A stretch of DNA of 28,829 bases, from the NCBI GenBank assembly GCA_963704825.1, contig CAVPHV010000022.1, positions 1 to 28,829 of the forward strand. Direction: 5' to 3'. Positions 21,639 through 28,829 of the stretch are shown here, one piece after another. A program made the position numbers and the translations under genes. The notes beneath the pieces are model-generated. The model worked only from the letters and a program-made list of their open reading frames with translations, made no database searches and had not been told where the DNA came from. Each line of letters starts with the position of its first letter. Positions within the stretch are counted from its first letter, which is position 1. The stretch is from CAVPHV01 sp963704825 (GTDB lineage Bacteria > Actinomycetota > Acidimicrobiia > Spongiisociales > UBA5794).

Positions 21639-23730
21639 ATGACGACGGCCATGACGAAGCGCAGGGTGACCGCTGCCTGGTGGATCGCCGTCGCCGTAGC
21701 CCTCGCAGCCCTGGGACTCGAAGTCGCCTACCGGCTCCTGGCGGAAGACGCGACACTCTCGCTCGGCGACTTCCTGTGGACGATCGTGCCCATTCCCTTC
21801 GCCGCACTCGGGGCGCTGATCGTCTCCCGGCAGCCGGGGAACCGCATCGGCTTGATCCTGCTCGTGATCGGAGCGGGGATGACCCTCAGCAATCTCGGTG
21901 ACGCCGTGTTCTTCTTCATCGACGAACCGCCAACCACCATGTCGCCGCAGCTCTTCGCTGCGCTCTGGTACAACAACGTCGCCTGGGCGACGTTCTTCTT
22001 CCCGATGTTCATGTTGCTCTACGTGTTCCCCACCGGGTCGTTGCTCTCCCGACGGTGGATGTGGGCGCCCCGTCTGGCCCTCGTACTGTTCGGATTCCTC
22101 GTGGTGAGCTCGCTCGTCTCCGAGGAGATCGGCCCGACGTCTGAGGCCTGGTTCGTGGAGAACCCGATCGGATTCGTCGGTGCCGACGTATTCGCGCCGG
22201 TGTTGTTGATCTTCCTCGTCGGTGTGCTCGTCCTGCTCGCCGGGGGAGCTGTGGCGATGGTGATGCGCTACCGAAGGGCACCGGGCGTCGAGAGGGAACA
22301 GATCAAGTGGGTGCTGTTCGGTTTCTTCGTGTTCGCCACCGCATGGGTGATCGCCTTCCTCCTCGAGTCGTGGGGATCGGGTGTCGTGGGACTCCTCCTG
22401 GTTCTGGGCATCAGCGTCATCCCCACGGTCATCACCATCGCCGTGCTGAAGTACCACCTCTACGACATCGATGTGGTCATTTCCAGGACGGTGACGTATG
22501 GCGTGCTGGCTGCCTTCATTGGTGTGGTGTATGTGGGGATTGTTGTTGGTCTGGGTGAACTCGTTGGGGGTGGTGAGGGCGCGAATCTGGGATTGGCGGT
22601 GGTGGCGACGGCGGTGGTGGCGATCGGGTTCCAGCCGGTGCGTGTGCGGGTTGAGCGGTGGGCGAATCGGTTGGTGTATGGGAAGCGTGCGACGCCGTAT
22701 GAGGTGTTGGCGTCGTTTTCGCATCGGGCGACGGATGAGTCTGATGAGGATGTGTTGGCTCGCATTCCGCGGTTGATCGTGGATGGGACGGGTGCGGTCG
22801 GGGCGGTGGCGTGGGTGCGTTCGGGTGGGGGATTCCGCTCAGCGTCGGCGTGGCCTGAGGTCGGAGAGGTGCGCCGTTTGGAGGGATCGGTGTTCGATGA
22901 CGGCGAGGCGGATGTGTCGTTGCCGGTGTTCCATGGTGGCGAGTTGTTGGGTGGGATCTCGTTGGTGGCAGCTCGGGGTGGATCGATAACGCCACCCGAA
23001 CTCGAGCTCGTGGAGAATCTTGCTAATGGGTTGGGGTTGACGTTGCGCAATGCACAGCTGACGGCTGCGTTGCGCCGTCAGGTCAAGGATTTGCAGCGGT
23101 CCCGCGACCGGATCGTGTCGGCGGGTGATGCGGCGCGCCGGTCGTTGGAACATGACCTCGATTCGGGTCCTCAGCAGCAGTTGGTAGCGGTGAAGGTGAA
23201 GCTCGGTCCGATCCGCAAGCTGGCCGAGGAGGCTGGCGCCACCCGGACCGCGGGCCTGCTTGCCGATATCGAGTCCCAGGCTGGGGACGCGATCCAGGCG
23301 GTGCGGGACTTCGCTGCGGGTGTGTATCCGCCGTTGTTGGGTGCGGAGGGTCTCACGGTGGCGTTGGCGCAAGAGACCCGTAGAGCCGCAGTGCCGGTGG
23401 TTCTCGAGTCTGACGATGTGGGCCGATATCCCGCGTGATGTCGAGTCTGCGGTGTATTTCACGATCCTCGAAGCGCTCCAGAACACCGCCAAGTATGCGG
23501 AGGCGTCCCGGGCCACGGTGCGGCTCACGGCCCGCAATGGCGACCTGCGGTTCGAGGTGTCCGACGACGGGCGAGGCTTCGATGCGGCAACCATCGAACG
23601 AGGTGCGGGACTGAGCGGGATCGCCGACCGTATCGACACCATCGGCGGCACCTGGACCATCACCTCCACCCCCGGACACGGCACCACCGTCACCGGATCC
23701 ATACCGGTCAGCGACCACGTACCTGTCTAG
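21639..23730 (+). pseudogene. Multi-TM sensor histidine kinase, one-base frameshift, H-box His replaced
   Basis: A paralogue of the preceding gene. The first frame (21,639-23,438, 599 residues) has about nine membrane segments, the KYHLYDIDVVISRTVTYGVL hallmark, a GAF-like linker and a HisKA_3 helix. There the acceptor His is an Asp (D508 in LEHDLDSGPQQQ). The frame then ends in TGA. Dropping one C from the CCC at 23,430-23,432 joins it to a second frame that gives a canonical ATPase domain: AVYFTILEALQNTAKYA (N-box), VSDDGRGFD (G1) and GLSGIADRIDTIGG, ending at TAG 23,730. If the shift is real, the ATPase part could start at ATG 23,416 as a separate 104-residue protein. A sequencing error is also possible. 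Confidence 0.8.
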
Positions 23731-24101
23731 TCCGACTGCGCAAGCTCCCACATCTCGGCCAGCATGTCGAAGCTGAACTGCGACTTCGGGACGAACCCGA
23801 CGGCACCGGCAGCCACAGCCACACCGACGTAATCACCCGATTCATGGGTCGACATGACGATGACGGCTGGAGCGTCGGGGAGGGCGCTGATCTGACGGGT
23901 CGTCTCGATGCCGTCGATACCCGGCATCTGGACGTCCATCAGCACGAGATCAGGCTTCAGCTCGGAAACGAGGTCGATGGCCTCACGGCCGTTCTCTGCC
24001 TCGCCAGCGACCTCGAAGCCATCTGTCATTTCGACAACCATCCGCGACGCCTCGCGGAACGGCAGTTGATCGTCCACGATCAACACTCGGACACTCGTCA
24101 T
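23727..24101 (-). CDS. Stand-alone response regulator receiver protein
   Basis: A 124-residue CheY-like receiver with D10/D11, phospho-acceptor D56 (LVLMDVQMPGIDG), S84/T85 (VMSTHES) and K106 (VPKSQ), and no output domain. It can act as a phosphate sink, shuttle or protein-binding switch. GGAGG precedes the ATG at 24,101; an upstream in-frame extension is rejected. It converges on the kinase gene: the two stop codons share CTAG, so 3' ends overlap. Confidence 0.9.
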   Translation of the reverse strand: MTSVRVLIVDDQLPFREASRMVVEMTDGFEVAGEAENGREAIDLVSELKPDLVLMDVQMPGIDGIETTRQISALPDAPAVIVMSTHESGDYVGVAVAAGAVGFVPKSQFSFDMLAEMWELAQSD

Positions 24102-24303
24102 GGCCACCTCCACCCCTGCATCATCGTCGCTTGGTGCGCAGGAATCCATGGTGCTCGCCGCTCTTCGAGAGTGGGGATAACACCACCTCAGCTGCGGGAC
24201 TCCGACAGGTAGGCGAGGACGGCTCGCACCCGGCTTTCGGTACTAGCCTGCTCGGCGACGCCATCCCAGATCCTGACCCGACAGCCGGACAAGGAAGAAC
24301 GAC

Positions 24304-25638
24304 ATGTCTGCCGAACTCGAGACCAGCTCCGAGGAGCTCGCTCGGATCGCAGAAGACGCCTATCTGTTCGGCTTCCCGATCGTGTTGATGGAAGTCACAC
24401 GACGAGTCACCACCAACGTCCCCGCCGGCCTTCGGCCGGGGTTCGGGCCGATGAACCTGTTCACCCACATGCAGGCGTTCCCACCGGGTGACTTCAAGGA
24501 GGTTGTCCGCCCGAACTTCGACACCCTGTACTCGATTCTGTGGTTCGACCTTCGTGACGAGCCGGTCGTGATCTCGGTGCCCGACACGGCCGGCCGCTAC
24601 TACATGTTGCCGTTCATGGACATGTGGTCCGACGTGTTCGCCCTCGTCGGGCGGCGCACCACCGGCACCGCGGCCGGCCACTACGCCCTCGTCGGCCCGG
24701 GCTGGTCAGGCACCCTGCCCGACGGGATGGAACGGATCGACGCGCCGACATCGATCGGCTGGGTGATCGGGCGGACCCAGACCAACGGCCCCGCCGACTA
24801 CGCAGCCGTGCACGACGTGCAGGACGGATTCGTCGCCACTCCGCTGTCGGTCTGGCCCGCTGCGCCGACAGTGCCGACCTCCGTGTCGGACGACTCGCTC
24901 GACATGGCCACGGCACCCGTCGACCAGGTCCTGGCACTGTCCGGCGTCGAGTTCCTCCAGCGAACCGCCGACCTCATGCAACAGCATCAGCCCCACCTCG
25001 TCGATCAGCCACTGCTGGCCCGGATGCGCCGGCTGGGTGTCGTCGCGGGCGACCCGTTCGACGCCGACGCACTCGACACCAGAACACGCGACGCCATCGA
25101 GGCCGGCGCCGTGTCGGCGCAAGCCAGGATGGAGCGATTGACGGCCATGCACCCGGTCGTCGACGGGTGGAGCCAGCCGACGTTCACGATGGGGGTCTAC
25201 GGCACCGACTACTGGCGCCGAGCCATCATCGCCAAGATCGGCCTCGGCGCCAACCTCGTCGAGGACGCGATCTACCCGGTCCTGTTCCACGACGCCGACG
25301 GCAACACGCCCGTGGGCGAAGTCGACTACGTGTTGCACTTCGATGCCGACGCACTGCCACCCGCCGACGCGTTCTGGTCGGTCACCATGTACGACGGCGA
25401 TGGCTTCCCGGTACTCAACGACCTCGACCGCTACGCCCTCGGCGACCGCGACCCACTCGTGTACAACGCCGATGGATCACTCGACCTGTACCTCCAACAT
25501 TCCGACCCCGGCGACAATCGACGAGCGAACTGGCTCCCGGCCCCCACCGGGCCACTCGGCGTGACGATCCGCCTCTATGACCCGCGACCCGAAGTCCTCG
25601 ACGGCACCTGGACACCACCCCCACTGCGAAAGGCCTGA
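24304..25638 (+). CDS. DUF1254/DUF1214 domain protein
   Basis: A 444-residue soluble protein. AEDAYLFGFPIVLMEVTRRVTTN with NFDTLYSILWFDLRDEPVVISVPDTAGRYYMLPFMDMWSDVFALVGRRTTG is the DUF1254 part (about residues 15-125). DADALPPADAFWSVTMYDGDGFPVLNDLDRYALGDRDPL with DGSLDLYLQHSDP and NWLPAPTGPLGVTIRLYDP is the DUF1214 part (about 345-435). The pairing is widespread in actinomycetes and proteobacteria; the molecular function is not known. No signal peptide. A GGAAG lies before the ATG. The 200 bp upstream, shared with the divergent receiver gene, carries a TACTAG/TAGCCT box near 24,242. Confidence 0.85.
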   Translation: MSAELETSSEELARIAEDAYLFGFPIVLMEVTRRVTTNVPAGLRPGFGPMNLFTHMQAFPPGDFKEVVRPNFDTLYSILWFDLRDEPVVISVPDTAGRYYMLPFMDMWSDVFALVGRRTTGTAAGHYALVGPGWSGTLPDGMERIDAPTSIGWVIGRTQTNGPADYAAVHDVQDGFVATPLSVWPAAPTVPTSVSDDSLDMATAPVDQVLALSGVEFLQRTADLMQQHQPHLVDQPLLARMRRLGVVAGDPFDADALDTRTRDAIEAGAVSAQARMERLTAMHPVVDGWSQPTFTMGVYGTDYWRRAIIAKIGLGANLVEDAIYPVLFHDADGNTPVGEVDYVLHFDADALPPADAFWSVTMYDGDGFPVLNDLDRYALGDRDPLVYNADGSLDLYLQHSDPGDNRRANWLPAPTGPLGVTIRLYDPRPEVLDGTWTPPPLRKA

Positions 25639-25672
25639 ATCATCACCGTCGCCCGTCCAGAGGTGAACGACC

Positions 25673-26377
25673 ATGGGTGACCCGACCCGTCGTGGCCGGT
25701 CGATCGAGGCTGCGGCGATCGCCGGCATTGCCTACTCGGTACTCACCGTCCTGGCGTTGATTCGCCTCTCGCGCTTTCCGAGCCTGGAGCTCAGTGATGA
25801 GGAACTGGCCAAGTGGTTTGATGATGTCACGCATCAGGCCTGGCTGATTGGGGCACTCGCTCTGGCATCGGTTGCGGCAATCGCGTTCTTGTGGTTCGTG
25901 GCAGTGATACGACGTCGCCTGGGTGACCTCGAGGACCAGTTCTTCTCCACGGTCTTTCTGGGCTCGGGCATCCTGTACGTCGCCGTGTGGCTCAGCGGCG
26001 CTGCCGTGTTGGCGGCTCCTGCGGTCGCCATGACCCAGCTCGATGCCGCGGCAGTGAGCCCGGCATCGGCATCGCTGGCCGGAGGCATCGGTGGCTCCCT
26101 GATTCTCGTCGTCGCACCCCGCATTCAGGCGGCCTTCATGTTCACCACCTCGACGGTGATCATGCGGAGCCGCGTCTTGCCAAGGTGGCTTGCAGTGATC
26201 GGATATCTGAGTGGCCTGGTGCTCTTCGTCCTCCCGCTGGTCACCCAACCGGCCGGATTTGCCTTCCCGGCCTGGGTCTTGACCGTGAGTGTGGTGCTGT
26301 TGCTGACCCGGTCCACTGATTCGACGGTTGAGCCTGACGGCAGCACGGAAGACCTCGACCTGCCCGGATCTCGATGA
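25673..26377 (+). CDS. Multi-TM membrane protein of unknown function
   Basis: A 234-residue protein with six likely membrane helices (for instance AAIAGIAYSVLTVLALIRL, WLIGALALASVAAIAFLWFVAVI, FLGSGILYVAVWLSGAAVLA, and two C-terminal helices around WLAVIGYLSGLVLFVLPLV). It resembles the loosely defined DUF4386-type proteins, but I am not certain. It starts 34 bp after the DUF1254 gene and is probably cotranscribed. Confidence 0.65.
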   Translation: MGDPTRRGRSIEAAAIAGIAYSVLTVLALIRLSRFPSLELSDEELAKWFDDVTHQAWLIGALALASVAAIAFLWFVAVIRRRLGDLEDQFFSTVFLGSGILYVAVWLSGAAVLAAPAVAMTQLDAAAVSPASASLAGGIGGSLILVVAPRIQAAFMFTTSTVIMRSRVLPRWLAVIGYLSGLVLFVLPLVTQPAGFAFPAWVLTVSVVLLLTRSTDSTVEPDGSTEDLDLPGSR

Positions 26378-26405
26378 CAAGCCCACGGCACCAGGGTGCG
26401 TGCGT

Positions 26406-26430
26406 GCTCCCGAGCTGGGGAGCCGGGAGC
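26406..26430. terminator. Possible hairpin after the membrane-protein gene
   Basis: Arms GCTCCCG and CGGGAGC around an 11-nt loop, 28 bases after the stop at 26,377. No T-run. The rest of the 188-bp gap shows nothing else. Confidence 0.3.
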
Positions 26431-26565
26431 TGCTCCTCATCTGTCAGATTCAGCGGTGATGCCTCTCGACTTGTTGTCCGCCCTGGCGTGCGGAGGCTCC
26501 TCGTCGTGCGGCGGGTGTCGTCATCGGGTTCCGCGGCTGGGCCACTGAGCGTGCGGAGGTAGGGG

Positions 26566-28560
26566 ATGTCCTGGGAAGCTGTTCAGCAGGGGCCCACTTT
26601 CGGGTTCACGGTTGTGGCGTTGATTGTTGTCTTCGGTCCGCTGATTGCCGAGCGACTCCGATTGCCCGGGTTGATGGGTCTGTTGCTGGGTGGGGCTCTG
26701 ATCGGCCCGAACATGCTCGATGTGCTGCCCAGGTTCGAGGCCTTGGATTCGGTGGGCAGTCTCGGCGTGTTGTACCTCATCTTCTTGGCGGGCCTTCAGC
26801 TCGACATCGACTCGTTCATCCGGTATCGGAAGATCTCCGTGGGGTTCGGTTTGCTGACCGCGTTCATCCCGCTGGTGTTGGGTACTGGGGTGGCGTTGTT
26901 GCTCGGTATCGATACTGCCGCGTCGATATTGATCGGTTCGTTCTGGGCGTCGTTCACGTTGATCACCTATCCGATCGTGAACCAGTTCGGGTTGACCAAG
27001 AACCGAGCGGTGGCGGCGATTGTCGGCGCGAGTTCGATCACCGACACCGTCTCGTTGGTCATCCTGGCCTTGATCATCGGCGCCGAGACCGGCGGCTCGG
27101 GTGGTGTGCGGCTGGTGTTGAGCATCACGCTGGGCATGATCGGGTTGGCCTTCTGGTGCTTGATCATCTATCCCGCGCTGGCCCGCACTTTCTTCATGGG
27201 GATCGGTCAGGAACGAACCCTGCGGTACTTGATGGTGCTCATCGGTCTGACGTCCTCGGCGGTGGTCGCGGAGTTGCTCGGGATCGAGGCCTTGATTGGC
27301 GCGTTCTTCATCGGCGTCGGACTGAACCGGCTGGTCCCGAACGCGAGTCCCTTGATGGCGGTGACCGATTTCATCGGCAACGCCATCTTCATTCCGACGT
27401 TTCTTGTGTCGGTTGGGCTCTTGTTCGATCCCGAAGTGATGTTCACCGCTGCGACCTTGCGGTTGGCGGGCGGCTTCATCGTTGCGTTGGTCGCTGGGAA
27501 GGCGGCTGCAGCATGGTTGTCGGGCCGCTTGTTCGATCTGGCCGGCGCCGAGGTCGGGCTGATGTTCTCGATGTCGGTGGCCCAGGCAGCTGCGACACTC
27601 GCCGCGACGGTGATTGGCCTCGAGGCGGGGCTCTATGGCGACGACGTGGTCAACGCGGTCATGGTCGTCGTCGCCGTCAGCCTCGTGATCACATCGATCG
27701 GCACGAACCGGTATGCACCGAGGGTCATGATGCCGGCCGACGAGCAGCGGCGTCCCGGCGAAGCCATTCTTCTACCGGCCGCGGATATCCCCGATGACAT
27801 GCTGGTACGGGTCATCGGGCTCGCCGGGCGACTCGCTGACCCCGTCGGCGGCATCCTCCAGCCCATCGTCGTGGTTCCATCGACAGCTCCAGACCGGATC
27901 GAGTGGGGACGCGCCGAACAAGTCCGTGCCGATCACGTGCTGCGACGACTGGGCCAGGACGTCGAAACCCAGCTCCGTGTCGATCGGTCGGTCGCATCCG
28001 GCATCAACCGCACCGCAATCGAAGACAACTCCTCGCTGTTGCTCTTGGCATGGCCCGGGCCCAGCAATCTCCGGAGCCATCTACTCGGAGCCAGCTACAG
28101 CGAAATCATCGCATCCACGTCGGTGCCCGTCCTCATCGCAGCACTCCACGACGACGTCGCGACACACCCGAGCGTCGCTCTCGTCGCCCACAACCTCATA
28201 CCGGGCAGCGTGCCCTCGATCTCGTTGGGTGCCCAGATCGCGCGTTCACTCACCGGAAAGGACCGTCCACTCGTCGTCGGTCCCGCCGCCCCCGAGGCGA
28301 TCTCCGCACTCGACATTCAGCTCCCGGAACACTCGGCGTATCGAGACGGCGCCGACGTCGTCAGTTGGGTCAACGCCAACACCGACCCGGGCGACCTCAT
28401 CATCTTGCCCTTCGTCGGCGTTGCCCTGCGCCCTGTCGCTGAACAGATCTACAACAGTGGACGCTCCCTGCTCGCAGTCGCCCAGAACCCTGGATCGCGG
28501 TCCGCACTTGGCGGCTCGACGATGAGCCTCCCGATCGGGGGAACCGTGAACCCAACATGA
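26566..28560 (+). CDS. CPA2-family cation:proton antiporter with C-terminal USP-like region
   Basis: A 664-residue membrane protein. Residues about 10-380 form the Na+/H+-exchanger fold with some 12 helices: IAERLRLPGLMGLLLGGALIGPN at the start, LGVLYLIFLAGLQLDID, and GASSITDTVSLVILALIIG with the likely ion-binding Asp (D160). The C-terminal 270 residues are soluble and alpha/beta, with strands such as SLLLLAWPG and STSVPVLIAAL that recall universal-stress-protein domains, probably a regulatory part. GGAGG precedes the ATG. Codon use changes inside the gene: the N-terminal half prefers TTG/GTG/GGT, the last third CTC/GTC/GCC. Confidence 0.85.
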   Translation: MSWEAVQQGPTFGFTVVALIVVFGPLIAERLRLPGLMGLLLGGALIGPNMLDVLPRFEALDSVGSLGVLYLIFLAGLQLDIDSFIRYRKISVGFGLLTAFIPLVLGTGVALLLGIDTAASILIGSFWASFTLITYPIVNQFGLTKNRAVAAIVGASSITDTVSLVILALIIGAETGGSGGVRLVLSITLGMIGLAFWCLIIYPALARTFFMGIGQERTLRYLMVLIGLTSSAVVAELLGIEALIGAFFIGVGLNRLVPNASPLMAVTDFIGNAIFIPTFLVSVGLLFDPEVMFTAATLRLAGGFIVALVAGKAAAAWLSGRLFDLAGAEVGLMFSMSVAQAAATLAATVIGLEAGLYGDDVVNAVMVVVAVSLVITSIGTNRYAPRVMMPADEQRRPGEAILLPAADIPDDMLVRVIGLAGRLADPVGGILQPIVVVPSTAPDRIEWGRAEQVRADHVLRRLGQDVETQLRVDRSVASGINRTAIEDNSSLLLLAWPGPSNLRSHLLGASYSEIIASTSVPVLIAALHDDVATHPSVALVAHNLIPGSVPSISLGAQIARSLTGKDRPLVVGPAAPEAISALDIQLPEHSAYRDGADVVSWVNANTDPGDLIILPFVGVALRPVAEQIYNSGRSLLAVAQNPGSRSALGGSTMSLPIGGTVNPT

Positions 28561-28705
28561 AGGACACTGTTGCGTCGCACGCTCCGCCAGCCGCTCGGTA
28601 TCCGGCGCCTCTGTGAGAGGTCGGGCAGCCGATCACGCGAGGAGGAATGCAGATCGCGCCGGCGGTCGAGGAGCTGCCGGTTTCCGGGACGCGGATCTGT
28701 CGGAT

Positions 28706-28819
28706 GTGATCGCATCAGTGGGATTGGGTCTGGCGGCGCTCACGGTGGCGGCGTATTACTTCGTAGAAAAGCGCCGGCTGCGTCGCGACGAGCGGATGAA
28801 CGTTGCGGGCCAGTGGTGA
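28706..28819 (+). CDS. Possible small single-TM protein
   Basis: The frame from GTG 28,706 gives 37 residues with one hydrophobic helix (VIASVGLGLAALTVAAYYFV) and a basic tail (EKRRLRRDER), ending at TGA 28,819. The GTG overlaps the stop of a 20-codon frame that starts at ATG 28,647 behind a GAGGAGG, so coupled translation is conceivable. The gap 28,561-28,646 holds nothing else that I can see. Confidence 0.35.
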   Translation: MIASVGLGLAALTVAAYYFVEKRRLRRDERMNVAGQW

Positions 28820-28829
28820 GCTGCTGCTA

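Noticed and set aside
21624..22724. Minus-strand open frame (366 codons) rich in His/Glu/Asp/Arg
   Set aside because: It is the shadow of the second kinase; its composition is the reverse complement of hydrophobic membrane helices.
24624..25580. Arg-rich plus-strand frame of 318 codons inside the DUF1254 gene
   Set aside because: Arg/Pro/His-rich composition typical of an out-of-frame GC-rich gene; DUF1254/DUF1214 motifs are in the other frame.
1..28829. CRISPR array
   Set aside because: No series of regularly spaced identical 25-40-bp repeats with unique spacers; the only regular array has 10-bp pitch.

Overview
This is a GC-rich bacterial window. Gene style (many short toxin-antitoxin operons, leaderless starts, a 7TM-type histidine kinase family, MazF/HicA/PIN toxins, a mycobacterial-like tRNA-Arg 3' end) points to an actinomycete-like organism, perhaps Acidimicrobiia. 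That placement is inference from sequence style only.

Left part (1-16,030) is accessory DNA made of single-gene modules. In order it holds a SAM methyltransferase, a stand-alone TOPRIM protein, a double-VOC protein, an HTH/PIN toxin-antitoxin pair, HicBA, a decayed tyrosine integrase, a SEC-C remnant, a lipoprotein with seven Cx4C motifs, MazEF no. 1, a large GH63-type glucosidase, MazEF no. 2, a secreted Asp-box protein, a tandem GNAT, an ASCH protein and an unidentified gene fragment. The modules are separated by scars of integration. Two identical 45-nt copies of the 3' end of tRNA-Arg(ACG) flank HicBA, and two degenerate copies lie near 15.1 and 15.7 kb. A long attachment-like module with phased GTGGAC iterons (four, a 31-bp step, then three, all at 10-bp pitch) occurs at 4.55-4.71 kb and again at 15.56-15.73 kb in the same orientation. 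It may bound an old element of about 11 kb. A second family of short intergenic repeats sits at about 0.94, 2.83 and 7.30 kb.

Right part (16,044-24,101) looks like a signalling locus. It holds a DUF805 protein, a small membrane protein, a cyclic-nucleotide-binding-domain protein, a divergently transcribed REC-HTH-class III cyclase fusion, two tandem multi-TM histidine kinases and a stand-alone receiver protein. The first kinase keeps the phospho-acceptor His but has lost the ATPase residues. The second has an Asp in place of the His but keeps a canonical ATPase domain, separated by a one-base frameshift. A phosphorelay from this kinase pair to the REC-cyclase, then cAMP/cGMP to the CNB protein, is the most interesting hypothesis here.

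Far right (24,304-28,829) carries a DUF1254/DUF1214 protein, a multi-TM membrane protein, a CPA2-type cation:proton antiporter with a C-terminal USP-like region, and a possible small membrane protein.

Many accessory genes appear to be leaderless: a TANNNT box ends 6-7 nt before the start codon in six cases. The larger core-like genes carry clear Shine-Dalgarno sequences.
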